The notes under the pieces were generated by a model. The model did not search any database. It was not told the origin of the DNA and saw only the letters and a list, made by a program, of their open reading frames with translations. Made by a program: the position numbers and the translations under genes. Below, piece by piece: positions 1 to 7,863 of a DNA stretch of 64,000 nt. The stretch comes from Pandoraea terrigena (GTDB lineage Bacteria; Pseudomonadota; Gammaproteobacteria; Burkholderiales; Burkholderiaceae), in assembly GCF_902459705.1 (NCBI RefSeq), contig NZ_CABPRU010000001.1, positions 558,001-622,000 on the forward strand, given 5' to 3'. The stretch's first letter is position 1; every line of letters begins with the position of its first letter.

Positions 1-90
1 ACGGTCACGGTGCGCGCCCATTCGAAAGCCCATCTCGACGATATCTATCGTGCGCTGACTGGGCATCCGATGGTCAAGGTGGTGCTGTAA
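1..90 (+). CDS. YbeD-like DUF493 family protein, C-terminal end only
   Basis: This is the 3' end of a gene that begins before the window; 29 codons and the TAA stop are present. The visible tail, ending LDDIYRALTGHPMVKVVL, matches the C-terminal beta-alpha-beta edge of the DUF493/YbeD family, small ACT-like proteins often encoded just upstream of lipB. That neighbourhood holds here, because lipB and lipA follow on the same strand with a LysR/DUF2917 pair in between. YbeD proteins have no firmly established reaction. Identity rests on a short tail plus context, so confidence is moderate. Confidence 0.7.
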   Translation, partial: TVTVRAHSKAHLDDIYRALTGHPMVKVVL

Positions 91-138
91 CGAGCGGACT
101 GTGGCCGTGGGGGCAACCGCTCGCTTCGGCGGTTTGCC

Positions 139-1161
139 TCAGGCGTGCGTCGGTGCGCCGTCGTCGGGCGGCAAGGGGGACGGGAGTCCCAGTTGCGCGT
201 CCGATGACATCTCGCCGGCCTCCCAGGCGGCGGCATTCGGTTGGGCCGGACGGCGCTGCATGTCCTTCACCGACTCGAACGCCTTCAATTCTTCCAGGAA
301 CCACGTTCTGAACGCCTGAACCCGCTGCGTCTCCAGTACGGCGGGCGGACACACGAAGTAGTAATCCCATTCGCACGGCGTATCGACGTCGGACAGCCGC
401 ACGAGGCGTCCCGCCATGATGTCGCCCACGGCCAGCGAGCGCCGCACGAGCGCCAGACCCTGGCCGACGATGGCGGCTTGCGACAGCATGCCGGAATCCT
501 CGTACATCATGCCCTGCGTCGGTTCGGGCAGATCGAAGCCCGCCGCGGCGAACCACGGCGCCCAAGGCTCTCCCCCCGAGCGCAGTAACGTGCTGCGGCC
601 AAATTCCTCGGCAGTCTGCGGCAAACGCCCGTTGTTGTAGGTCGGACTGCAGGCTGGGAAAAACACGTCGTCGAGCACTTTCTCGATATGCAGCCCGGGC
701 CAGTTGCCCTTGCCCATGCGAAGGGCGACGTCCACATCGTCACGCTCGAAGTCGATCAACTGGGCGCTGCACCGCAACTCCACTTCCAGCTCCGGATGCC
801 GGTCGATAAAGCGCCCGATGCGTGGCGTGAGCCAACGGCTCGCAAACGACGGCATGGTGGTGAGCACCAGCCGCCGCTCGCTGCGCGTGCCCGCCTGCAA
901 CTTGCGCGTTGCCTGGGCAATGTCGCCGAGTGCGGTACGGATCGACGCGGCGTACTGGCGCCCCGCCGGCGTGATGCTGATGCGCTTGCCGTTGCGAGCG
1001 AATAGTGTCGTCCCCAGCTCCTGTTCCAGCGCGCGAATCTGATGGCTGATGGCGCCGTGCGTCACGAACAGCTCCTCGGCCGCGCGCGAGAAGCTCTCCA
1101 GGCGGGCGGCCGCCTCGAAGGCGCGCAAGGCGCTCAGGTTGGGAAGTCTCCGAATATCCAT
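139..1161 (-). CDS. LysR-family transcriptional regulator, GcvA-like
   Basis: The protein has 340 residues. Residues about 8-67 form the LysR winged helix-turn-helix (LSALRAFEAAARLESFSRAAEEL, then SHQIRALEQELGTTLF), followed by a linker and a periplasmic-binding-protein-like effector domain at about 95-300. The opening 'RRLPNLSALRAFEAAAR' and the 'RMGKGNWPGL' segment are typical of the GcvA branch. A Pro/Ala-rich tail of about 35 residues after the effector domain is longer than usual. The gene is transcribed away from a DUF2917 gene, a pairing common in Burkholderiales, so this regulator probably controls that neighbour and itself from the shared intergenic region. The effector is unknown. 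Confidence 0.9.
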   Translation of the reverse strand: MDIRRLPNLSALRAFEAAARLESFSRAAEELFVTHGAISHQIRALEQELGTTLFARNGKRISITPAGRQYAASIRTALGDIAQATRKLQAGTRSERRLVLTTMPSFASRWLTPRIGRFIDRHPELEVELRCSAQLIDFERDDVDVALRMGKGNWPGLHIEKVLDDVFFPACSPTYNNGRLPQTAEEFGRSTLLRSGGEPWAPWFAAAGFDLPEPTQGMMYEDSGMLSQAAIVGQGLALVRRSLAVGDIMAGRLVRLSDVDTPCEWDYYFVCPPAVLETQRVQAFRTWFLEELKAFESVKDMQRRPAQPNAAAWEAGEMSSDAQLGLPSPLPPDDGAPTHA

Positions 1162-1197
1162 GTGAGTTTTATTGTCAAGACCGTGAAAATATGTCGT

Positions 1198-1226
1198 TTG
1201 GTACGGCGCCCGCCAGTCACTATGAT
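1198..1226 (+). promoter_or_regulatory. Putative sigma-70 promoter for the DUF2917 gene
   Basis: The sequence shows TTGGTA, a 17-base spacer, then TATGAT, 35 bases before the ATG of the DUF2917 gene. It lies in the space between the divergent LysR and DUF2917 genes, where a LysR operator would also be expected. Assigned by eye from consensus only. Confidence 0.45.
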
Positions 1227-1261
1227 TCAGTCATTGTCTCGCACTGAGTGGGGGTCGTAAA

Positions 1262-1594
1262 ATGCAAAACAATTTAACAAAGGTGCAGTACTTCTACGGT
1301 ATCCGCCCGGGGGAAGTGATCAGCCTCGACCTGCGTCACGAGCATACGCTGGTCGCGCGCGGAGCGGCCGTCTGGGTAACGCGTGCGGGCGATCCGCACG
1401 ATTACTGGCTCATGCCTGGCCAGCACCTCGCCGTCGAACCCGGTCGCCGTTACTGGGTGTCGTCCGACGGGGAGGCGGAAGCCGAGTTGCAGCGCGAAGT
1501 GGCGCACCGTTTCCCGCTGGCCCGTGTGCTGCGCCGGTGGCTTGCGGGGCGCCGGGCATCGCGTGAAGCGAACGCCTGCGCCGCCGCCGCCTGA
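1262..1594 (+). CDS. DUF2917 family protein
   Basis: The protein has 110 residues. The core (residues about 15-65) has the short beta-rich pattern of DUF2917, including 'GAAVWVTRAGDPHDYWLMPGQ', resembling one half of a cupin-like barrel: a 'VWVT..GD..DYWL.PG' block followed by strands. The tail is Arg/Ala-rich. There is no signal peptide or membrane segment. Function is not established for the family; members are usually encoded next to GcvA-like LysR regulators, as here. The start ATG is 35 bases after a promoter-like element. Confidence 0.8.
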   Translation: MQNNLTKVQYFYGIRPGEVISLDLRHEHTLVARGAAVWVTRAGDPHDYWLMPGQHLAVEPGRRYWVSSDGEAEAELQREVAHRFPLARVLRRWLAGRRASREANACAAAA

Positions 1595-1842
1595 CTGGTG
1601 CTCGCCGCGTGTCCGGCGGGCAGGTGCATCGCACAGGGTCATCGACATCACGCGCTCCCTGGCCTTCGCGGCCACGGGGCGCGTGATTCGTTTCAGGGGC
1701 TGACGTCGACGCCATCGATGTGTCAATGGAATTCACAACAAGCCGCACGATTTCCCGAAATCCCCGTCGGGCGCAACGACGCCGGAAAATCGCCAAAGCG
1801 TGCCTGGGCGCGCCGTTTCGAGCAAGACTGAGCGGGTTTCGT

Positions 1843-1848
1843 TAAAAT
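1843..1848 (+). promoter_or_regulatory. Extended AT-rich -10-like hexamer abutting the lipB start
   Basis: TAAAAT ends 7 bases before the lipB ATG at 1856, in otherwise GC-rich DNA. If it is the -10 element, transcription would begin at or within a base or two of the start codon, giving a leaderless or nearly leaderless mRNA. No purine-rich ribosome site precedes the ATG, which agrees with that. The -35 region is weak. Confidence 0.35.
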
Positions 1849-1855
1849 TGCGCGC

Positions 1856-2563
1856 ATGACCTCCCCGATCGAAGTGTGCTGGCGCGGCACCGAAGACTAC
1901 GCCACATCGTTCGACGCCATGCGCGCGTACACGGACACGCGTGGCCCGCACGGCCCCGACCAGCTCTGGATCGTTCAGCATCCACCTGTCTACACGCTTG
2001 GACTGGCCGGCGACCCTGCTCACTTGCTCGTTGCGAATACCGGTATTCCGCTCGTCAAGGTCGACCGCGGTGGCCAGATCACGTACCACGGCCCCGGGCA
2101 GGTCGTGATCTACCTGCTCGTGGACCTGCGCCGGCGCAAGCTCGGCGTGCGCGAAATGGTGCGCTTGATCGAGCAGGCGGTGATCGACACCCTGGGCGCG
2201 TATAATCTCGACGTTGAGCGCCGGGCCGGCGCGCCGGGGATCTATGTGAGCCTGGGCAACGGTTCCGCAGCGCATGCCGGTGCGAAAATCGCCGCGCTCG
2301 GGTTGAAGATCCGCAACGGATGTAGCTATCACGGCGTGTCGCTGAACGTCGCGATGGATCTGCGGCCGTTCGACTGGATCAATCCGTGCGGCTACGCCGG
2401 CCTGCAAACCGTAGACATGGCCACGCTCGGCGTGGCTCCCCGCTGGGACGAAGTGGCCGCGCGACTGGCGCAGCAACTCGGTCATCATCTCGAACAGCAC
2501 ACCGCGTCGGCCGAAGCCGCGCCGCAGGCCGACCCGGCCGCCAGCGCAAACGCCGCCGCCTGA
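1856..2563 (+). CDS. lipB: Octanoyltransferase LipB
   Basis: LipB transfers the octanoyl group from octanoyl-ACP to the lipoyl domains of 2-oxoacid dehydrogenases and the glycine cleavage H protein, in the cytoplasm. The 235-residue protein shows the family signatures: '[13 protein letters not shown]' (about residues 63-75), the catalytic lysine in '[13 protein letters not shown]' (about 142-154) and the catalytic cysteine in 'INPCGYAGL' (about 178-186). The Ala/Glu-rich tail of about 25 residues is a lineage-specific extension. It lies 24 bases upstream of lipA and is surely co-transcribed. No Shine-Dalgarno is visible; see the -10-like element immediately upstream. Confidence 0.97.
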   Translation: MTSPIEVCWRGTEDYATSFDAMRAYTDTRGPHGPDQLWIVQHPPVYTLGLAGDPAHLLVANTGIPLVKVDRGGQITYHGPGQVVIYLLVDLRRRKLGVREMVRLIEQAVIDTLGAYNLDVERRAGAPGIYVSLGNGSAAHAGAKIAALGLKIRNGCSYHGVSLNVAMDLRPFDWINPCGYAGLQTVDMATLGVAPRWDEVAARLAQQLGHHLEQHTASAEAAPQADPAASANAAA

Positions 2564-2587
2564 TTGGACGTCTGGAAAGCTCCCAAC

Positions 2588-3598
2588 ATGACCACCACCG
2601 TGACTCAGAACGACACCGCGAACAAGGAAGTTCGCACGATCGACGGCGACTACGACGCCACCGCCAAGCAAAAGTCGCAAGCCAAGACGGCGCGCATCCC
2701 GATCAAGGTCGTGCCGATCGAGCGTCTGAAGAAGCCGGAATGGATCCGCGTGAAGGCGGCTACCCACACGTCGCGTTTCTATGAGATCAAGCAGATCCTG
2801 CGCGAGCACAACCTGCACACGGTGTGTGAAGAAGCGAGTTGTCCGAACATCGGCGAATGCTTCGGCAAGGGCACGGCCACGTTCATGATCATGGGCGACA
2901 AGTGCACGCGCCGCTGCCCGTTTTGCGACGTCGGTCACGGCCGTCCGGATCCGCTCGACGTCGACGAGCCGCTCAACCTCGCGAAGACCATTGCCGCGAT
3001 GCGCCTGAAGTACGTGGTGATCACGAGCGTCGACCGCGACGACCTGCGCGACGGCGGGGCTCAACACTTCGTCGACTGTATCCGTCATGTGCGCGAGCTG
3101 TCGCCGCAAACCCGCATCGAAATCCTCACGCCGGACTTCCGTGCGCGCCTCGATCGCGCGCTGGGCATCCTCAATGCCGCGCCGCCCGACGTGATGAACC
3201 ACAACCTCGAGACGGTGCCGCGCCTGTACAAGGAAGCCCGTCCAGGTTCGGACTATCAACACTCGCTCACGCTCCTGAAGGAGTTCAAGGCGAAGCATCC
3301 GGATGTGTCCACGAAGTCGGGCCTGATGGTCGGACTGGGCGAGACGGACGAAGAAATCCTGGAAGTGATGCGCGACCTTCGTGCCCACAACGTCGACATG
3401 CTCACGATCGGGCAGTATCTCCAACCGTCGGAGCACCATCTGGCGGTGCGCCGCTACGTCACGCCCGACACATTCAAGATGTTCGAGGAAGAGGCCTACA
3501 AGATGGGCTTCACGCACGCCGCCGTGGGTGCGATGGTGCGCTCGAGCTATCACGCCGACGTGCAGGCGCACGAAGCGGGTGTGGCCGACGCCATCTGA
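2588..3598 (+). CDS. lipA: Lipoyl synthase LipA (radical SAM)
   Basis: LipA inserts two sulfurs into protein-bound octanoyl chains, completing lipoate on the substrates prepared by LipB. The 336-residue protein carries both iron-sulfur clusters. The auxiliary cluster cysteines lie in '[12 protein letters not shown]' (CX4CX5C) and the radical-SAM cluster in 'CTRRCPFC' (CX3CX2C). The conserved C-terminal 'RSSYHAD' provides the serine ligand of the auxiliary cluster. The frame is open from a TTG at 2564, but the ATG at 2588, preceded by GGAAAG, gives the expected length. It lies directly downstream of lipB and is followed by a strong terminator. Confidence 0.97.
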   Translation: MTTTVTQNDTANKEVRTIDGDYDATAKQKSQAKTARIPIKVVPIERLKKPEWIRVKAATHTSRFYEIKQILREHNLHTVCEEASCPNIGECFGKGTATFMIMGDKCTRRCPFCDVGHGRPDPLDVDEPLNLAKTIAAMRLKYVVITSVDRDDLRDGGAQHFVDCIRHVRELSPQTRIEILTPDFRARLDRALGILNAAPPDVMNHNLETVPRLYKEARPGSDYQHSLTLLKEFKAKHPDVSTKSGLMVGLGETDEEILEVMRDLRAHNVDMLTIGQYLQPSEHHLAVRRYVTPDTFKMFEEEAYKMGFTHAAVGAMVRSSYHADVQAHEAGVADAI

Positions 3599-3630
3599 TC
3601 CGCAAGCGTCACCTCGTCGCCAGACACAGA

Positions 3631-3664
3631 ACGCGGGCCGTCGATGGACGGTCCGCGTTTTTGT
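3631..3664 (+). terminator. Rho-independent terminator after lipA
   Basis: A 12-bp stem (ACGCGGGCCGTC / GACGGTCCGCGT, one G-U pair) with a GATG loop is followed by TTTTTG. It lies 32 bases after the lipA stop and ends the lipB-lipA unit. The remainder of the roughly 370-base gap up to 3966 holds the dyads listed next and no gene that I can see. Confidence 0.9.
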
Positions 3665-3871
3665 TTGCTTTTCGATTACGACGCGTCACAGGCGAAGCCC
3701 AGTTCGTTAGGCAATACGCGCGCGCTTGTCACCGCATGTCGGCTAAGTCGTTCCAAATGCGTCGTCATTTGCAGTGAACGTCGAGAAATCGACCCTTTCG
3801 CTCGCACGACTCGCGTCGTTGCACCGCGAAATATGCTGTAACAACCCTCACCTTGCCGGCGCCCCGGCATT

Positions 3872-3913
3872 GTTTCAGAATATTGAAACCTTGTTTTGCT
3901 TAGCAAAACAAGG
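3872..3913. promoter_or_regulatory. Tandem AT-rich dyads upstream of the formylglutamate hydrolase gene
   Basis: Two abutting inverted repeats lie 54-95 bases before the hydrolase ATG. The first is GTTTCA-6 bases-TGAAAC (3872-3889). The second has perfect 11-bp arms CCTTGTTTTGC / GCAAAACAAGG around TTA (3889-3913). They stand out in AT content from the surrounding DNA. No U-tract follows, so operator function is likelier than termination. The nearest candidate binding protein is the IclR-family regulator encoded as the second gene of this unit. Regulator assignment is an inference. Confidence 0.5.
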
Positions 3914-3966
3914 CGCCCGTCATGGGGATGGTGGACGGGCGTTCCGGACGCACGCGAGGAGACTGC

Positions 3967-4851
3967 ATGTCCCGTCAGGTCACCGAGGGCCGATATTTTG
4001 TGGAAGCGCCACAAGGGGGCCTGGGGAGGCGTCTGCCGCTGGTGATCGACGTCCCGCACAGCGGTCACGTGTTTCCGCCCGATTTCGACACCATCGCGCC
4101 GACCGCCGCGATTCTCGCGTGCGGTGACGCGTACGTCGACGAACTATGGTCCGTGGCCACGCATCACGGTGCAACACTCGTCGCTGCGCTTTTCCCGCGT
4201 GCCTATATCGATGCGAACCGCGCCGAGCACGACATCGACCCCGAATTGCTCGCGAGCCTGTGGCCGCACGACGCGCGCCCGCAAGCGTATAGCGAGCGCG
4301 GCGTCGGCCTGCTGCATCGCTTTGCCGCGCCGAACGTGCCGCTCTACGACCGGCGCCTGTCGGTGGCCGAAGTCGAGCGCCGCATTCACGATTATTACCT
4401 GCCGTACCGCCAGACCCTGCGCGACGCGCTGGATGCCGCCTGGCACCGGTACGGCGTGGTCTGGCACCTGAATTGTCACTCGATGCGGTCGCGCGGCGGC
4501 CCGCTCGACGTCGATGCCGGCATGATGCGCGCCGACATACGCGTGAGCGACGGCAACGGCACGACGTCCGATCCGGCGTTCTCGCGCTGGGTCATCGCCG
4601 AGTTCACGCGACTGGGCTATCGCGTCGCGTACAACGCGCCAGGTGGGGAGGATGGTGGCGGCGACCTGGTGCGTCACTTCGGACGCCCTGCCGAGCAGCG
4701 TCACAGCGTGCAGATCGAGCTGAATCAGGCGCTTTACCTGAATGAATCGCACGGCGAGAAGCATGACGGCTTCTCGACGCTGCAATCGCAACTTGGCCAA
4801 TTCGCGGCGGCGCTCGCCGCCTACGCCGAACAACATAGCGAGGAAGTTTGA
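3967..4851 (+). CDS. N-formylglutamate amidohydrolase-like enzyme (HutG family)
   Basis: The protein has 294 residues and belongs to the N-formylglutamate amidohydrolase family, zinc enzymes that release formate from N-formyl-L-glutamate in histidine degradation. Family features seen include 'LVIDVPHSG' near the N terminus, 'RAYIDANR', 'WHLNCHSM' and the C-terminal 'VQIELNQALYLNE'. The start at 3967 is chosen because GAGGAGA precedes it by a normal distance; an in-frame ATG at 3922 lacks one. No other hut gene is nearby. The stop overlaps the start of the IclR gene by one base, and an ABC importer follows, so the real substrate may be an imported N-formyl or N-acyl amino acid rather than a histidine intermediate. 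Confidence 0.88.
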   Translation: MSRQVTEGRYFVEAPQGGLGRRLPLVIDVPHSGHVFPPDFDTIAPTAAILACGDAYVDELWSVATHHGATLVAALFPRAYIDANRAEHDIDPELLASLWPHDARPQAYSERGVGLLHRFAAPNVPLYDRRLSVAEVERRIHDYYLPYRQTLRDALDAAWHRYGVVWHLNCHSMRSRGGPLDVDAGMMRADIRVSDGNGTTSDPAFSRWVIAEFTRLGYRVAYNAPGGEDGGGDLVRHFGRPAEQRHSVQIELNQALYLNESHGEKHDGFSTLQSQLGQFAAALAAYAEQHSEEV

Positions 4852-5630
4852 TGGACTACACAGTTGCTTCGGTCGATACGGCGCTTACGCTGCTGTCGCT
4901 GGTCGGGGAGTGTCCTGGCCTGGGTGTGACGGAACTGGCGCAGCGCGCCGGCCTGAACAAGTCTCGGGCCTTTCGTCTGCTGGCAACGCTCGAGCAGCAC
5001 CGCTGGGTAGTGCGCGAAGGCAGCCCGGTGACCTACGTGCTCGGCGCGCAGGCGCTGGTGCTGGGCGTGGCGGGACACGAGCAGGTCAATCTCGTGAAGG
5101 TCGCCCATCGCCATCTTCAGGCACTCAATCGCGCGTTGAACGAGAACATCCAGCTCCGCGTTCGCGACGGGCTTGAGTCGCTGTGCGTGGCGCGCGTCGA
5201 GTCGACCCATGAGCTGCGCGTGCACGGGGTGGTCGGCAATCGTCGCCCGCTGTATGTCGGCGCGTCCGGCCGCGTGCTGCTGGCGTTCGCGTCCGACGAC
5301 GTTCGCGCACAGGTGCTGGGTCGCCCGCGCAAGCGCTACACGGCGGGCACGCTCATCGAGCGCGACGAACTGGCCGCCGAGCTGCTCAACGTGCGTCGCC
5401 AGGACTGCGCGGTGAGCTTCGGTGAACTCGCGCCCGAAGCCGTGTCGGTGGCGGTGCCGGTGCGCGACGCGTCCGGCGAGGTGATTGCGTCGTTGTCGGC
5501 CTCCGGTCCGTCGTCGCGCATGACGCGGGCCCTGCTGCCCGACATTTCGTCGCGCCTGTCGACCTGCGCCGCCGAGATATCTACAGCGCTGGGCTATCAG
5601 GCGCCTCTGCCGGAAGCCTTATCCGCCTGA
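4851..5630 (+). CDS. IclR-family transcriptional regulator
   Basis: The protein has 259 residues. The N-terminal winged helix (about residues 5-60, with 'LGVTELAQRAGLNKSRAFRLL') is followed by the IclR effector domain (about 75-250), including 'HELRVHGVVGNRRPLYVGASGRVLLAF' and 'VSVAVPVRDASGEVIASLS'. The ATG overlaps the hydrolase stop codon by one base, so the two are translationally coupled and probably functionally linked. It likely represses or activates the hydrolase and perhaps the ABC transporter downstream. Candidate operators are the dyads at 3872-3913 and 5815-5832. Effector unknown. Confidence 0.92.
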   Translation: MDYTVASVDTALTLLSLVGECPGLGVTELAQRAGLNKSRAFRLLATLEQHRWVVREGSPVTYVLGAQALVLGVAGHEQVNLVKVAHRHLQALNRALNENIQLRVRDGLESLCVARVESTHELRVHGVVGNRRPLYVGASGRVLLAFASDDVRAQVLGRPRKRYTAGTLIERDELAAELLNVRRQDCAVSFGELAPEAVSVAVPVRDASGEVIASLSASGPSSRMTRALLPDISSRLSTCAAEISTALGYQAPLPEALSA

Positions 5631-5814
5631 GCGCGTCGCCAGTCACACTGTCGATCGCTTGCCCGCCATTTCGCCGCTTGCGGCCTCGCTTCGATGCGCC
5701 CGGCCGCCTGGGTCGATGCCTTCAAGTGAGGCTTCGTTTTTCGTCGGACCGCGTTGCCCCGACCCGCCGGCATTTGCCTTGGGCCTCGCAGGGCATGTCG
5801 CACGTCACGCTGAT

Positions 5815-5853
5815 TTTCTGGAATTCCAGAAAGTTTTGCGCCGGATTTTCCGG
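5815..5853. promoter_or_regulatory. Tandem dyads, probable enhancer (activator-binding) sites
   Basis: Site 1 is a perfect 18-bp palindrome, TTTCTGGAATTCCAGAAA (5815-5832). Site 2 is CCGGATTTTCCGG (5841-5853), centred about 23 bp further on. They lie roughly 70-105 bp before a sigma-54 promoter (5920-5935), the usual place for an enhancer-binding protein. The GGAANTCC core of site 1 resembles the DctD upstream activating sites described for rhizobial dctA (from memory). The alternative is an IclR operator. The rest of the roughly 390-base gap (5631-6024) holds nothing else recognised. Confidence 0.55.
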
Positions 5854-5919
5854 GTTTCCGTATGATGGATCTTCGGGTTTTCCACAGCTTCAATTATAAA
5901 AATCAAAGACTTACGTTGT

Positions 5920-5935
5920 TGGCATGAGTATTGCT
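5920..5935 (+). promoter_or_regulatory. Sigma-54 (-24/-12) promoter upstream of the ABC transporter operon
   Basis: TGGCATG-AGTA-TTGCT has the invariant GG and GC exactly ten bases apart and differs from the RpoN consensus TGGCACG-N4-TTGCT at one position. It lies about 90 bases before the ATG of the substrate-binding protein gene. A sigma-54 activator, DctD, is encoded in the same block downstream. Confidence 0.75.
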
Positions 5936-6024
5936 TTTATGGTGTACGTGCTGCCGCTCGATCCGGTGTCCCTACGGGAATCCAGACGCGCAAGGCAAGC
6001 CGTCCATATAAGAGAGGAGACCTT

Positions 6025-6993
6025 ATGTTCAAGCAATGTCTTGCCGCTGCGGCGCTGTGCGCGGCTTCGCTACACGCGTTTGCCGATGATGTGGTCCGCC
6101 TGGGGAACCTGAAGTTCGCCCACTACGGCGCGGTGTCATACATGAAGGTCATCGGGCCGAAATATGGTCTGAAGATCGAGGAGCGGATGTTCGCCAAGGG
6201 CGTGGACATCATGCCGGCGATCGTCGCGGGGCAGGTCGACGTGTCGGCAAGCGCACTGGATGCCGCCATTGCGGGTCGCGCGCAGGGCGTGCCGATCTAC
6301 GCCGTGGCCGGGTTCGCAAAGGGCGGTGTGCGTCTCGTTGCGAGGAAGGGGGCGCCGATCGCCAAGGTGTCCGATCTCAAAGGCAAGAAAGTGGGCGTGG
6401 CGCGCGGCGGCGCCCAGGAGCTGATTCTCTACGCTGAATTGGCCAAGGCCGGCCTGACATGGTCGGATAAGCCGGGCAAGGACGTGCAGATCCTGTTCAT
6501 GGCCTACGCCGATCTGAACCAGGCGCTCGCCGCCGGCAGCATCGACGCGATGTGCCAGTCGGAGCCGCAGGCGTCGCAGGCCATCAACAAGGGCTTTGGC
6601 GTGGAAATGCTCAAGCCCTACGACACGCCGCTTGGTGAGCCGGTGCGCGCGCTCGTGATCACCGAAAAGCTCTACAAGGAAAAGCCGGACGTGGCGCAGC
6701 GCCTGATGTATGCGTTCGTCGAAGCGACCGACTTCTTCATCCAGCACCCGCAGGCCGCCGAGAAGTTCGTGCGCGAGGACATGTTCAAGAACCAGATCAC
6801 GACGCAGGACTTTACGGATGCGATCAGCAACTCGCCGTATAGCTACGATCTGAGCACCTCGCATGTGCAGCTCACGACCGATCTGATGAAGAAATATGGC
6901 GTGGGCCGGCTGCAGGATCCGGTGCCGAAGGCGGGTGACTGGGTCAAGCTCGACCTGCTCGCCAAGGCGAAGACCAAGCTGAACATCAAGTAA
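6025..6993 (+). CDS. ABC transporter substrate-binding protein, SsuA/NMT1-like
   Basis: The protein has 322 residues. It starts with a Sec signal peptide (MFKQCLAAAALCAASLHAFA, cleavage near residue 20) and continues as an NMT1/THI5-like periplasmic binding fold, as in SsuA and TauA. Typical segments are 'PAIVAGQVDVSASALDAAIA' and 'VSDLKGKKVGVARGGAQELIL'. GAGAGGAGA precedes the ATG. It heads an operon with permease and ATPase genes and sits behind a sigma-54 promoter. Homologues bind sulfonates, nitrate or thiamine precursors; with a formylglutamate-hydrolase gene upstream and DctA downstream, an organic acid or acylated amino acid is also possible. The substrate cannot be read from the sequence. 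Confidence 0.9.
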   Translation: MFKQCLAAAALCAASLHAFADDVVRLGNLKFAHYGAVSYMKVIGPKYGLKIEERMFAKGVDIMPAIVAGQVDVSASALDAAIAGRAQGVPIYAVAGFAKGGVRLVARKGAPIAKVSDLKGKKVGVARGGAQELILYAELAKAGLTWSDKPGKDVQILFMAYADLNQALAAGSIDAMCQSEPQASQAINKGFGVEMLKPYDTPLGEPVRALVITEKLYKEKPDVAQRLMYAFVEATDFFIQHPQAAEKFVREDMFKNQITTQDFTDAISNSPYSYDLSTSHVQLTTDLMKKYGVGRLQDPVPKAGDWVKLDLLAKAKTKLNIK

Positions 6994-7007
6994 AGCGAGG
7001 CGAACGG

Positions 7008-7853
7008 ATGGCTGCTGTACTTGCTTCTTCGGGCGCCTCGCGCACCTTGCGCACTGTGCGCATGATGCGCGGTGTGCTGATTCCGCTCGCGGTCGTGGCG
7101 ATCTGGCAGATCGTCACGGGCCTCGGGTGGATCAACCCGATCATTCTCCCGTCGCCGCTGGCTGTCGTAGCCAAGTGGTGGCAATACCTCAAACCGACAG
7201 TGACGATGGCCGACGGCGTCGGCGCGTGGCTGAGTTCGAGCGAATTGCTCATGGACGCCGCCAACAGCCTGTACCGCGTCGTCATGGGCTTTCTCGCGGG
7301 CGCGGTGATCGCGCTACCGCTCGGCCTGCTCATGGGCGCCAGCAGCCGCATCTACGGGCTGTTCAATCCGCTGGTGCAGGTGGTGCGCCCGATTCCCCCG
7401 ATCGCGTACATCCCACTGGCCATTCTCTGGTTCGGCCTGGGCAATCCGCCGGCGTTCTTCCTCATCGCACTCGGGGCGTTTTTCCCCGTGCTGATGAACA
7501 CGATCGCGGGGGTGCGCCACGTCGACGGCATCTATCTGCGCGCGGCCCGCAATCTCGGGGCGAGCCAGTTCACGATCTTCCGTCGCGTGATCATGCCGGC
7601 GGCGACGCCGTACATTCTGTCGGGCGTTCGCATTGGCATCGGCACGGCGTTCATCGTCGTGATCGTGGCCGAGATGATTGCCGTGAACAACGGGCTCGGC
7701 TACCGCATCCTGGAAGCGCGCGAATACATGTGGTCCGACAAGATCATCGCCGGCATGCTGACCATCGGTCTGCTCGGCCTGGTGATCGACCTGGGCATGG
7801 ATCGTCTCAATAACCACCTGCTCAAGTGGCACCGTGGTCTCGAAACCAAGTGA
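7008..7853 (+). CDS. ABC transporter permease, SsuC/TauC-like
   Basis: The 281-residue inner-membrane protein of the BPD transporter family has about six hydrophobic segments. The cytoplasmic EAA-type loop is visible as 'IYLRAARNLGASQFTIFRRVIMPAATPYILSG' (shown by its positions near residues 170-205), which contacts the ATPase. It begins 14 bases after the binding-protein gene and ends 10 bases before the ATPase gene, so the three form one transcription unit. Homologues import sulfonates, taurine or nitrate. Substrate unknown. Confidence 0.92.
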   Translation: MAAVLASSGASRTLRTVRMMRGVLIPLAVVAIWQIVTGLGWINPIILPSPLAVVAKWWQYLKPTVTMADGVGAWLSSSELLMDAANSLYRVVMGFLAGAVIALPLGLLMGASSRIYGLFNPLVQVVRPIPPIAYIPLAILWFGLGNPPAFFLIALGAFFPVLMNTIAGVRHVDGIYLRAARNLGASQFTIFRRVIMPAATPYILSGVRIGIGTAFIVVIVAEMIAVNNGLGYRILEAREYMWSDKIIAGMLTIGLLGLVIDLGMDRLNNHLLKWHRGLETK

Positions 7854-7863
7854 GGCGAGCGAC

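Noticed and set aside
1733-3571. A 612-codon open frame on the minus strand opposite lipB and lipA
   Set aside because: It is an Arg/His/Val-rich shadow frame typical of antisense to high-GC genes, with no domain and with lipB and lipA certain on the other strand.
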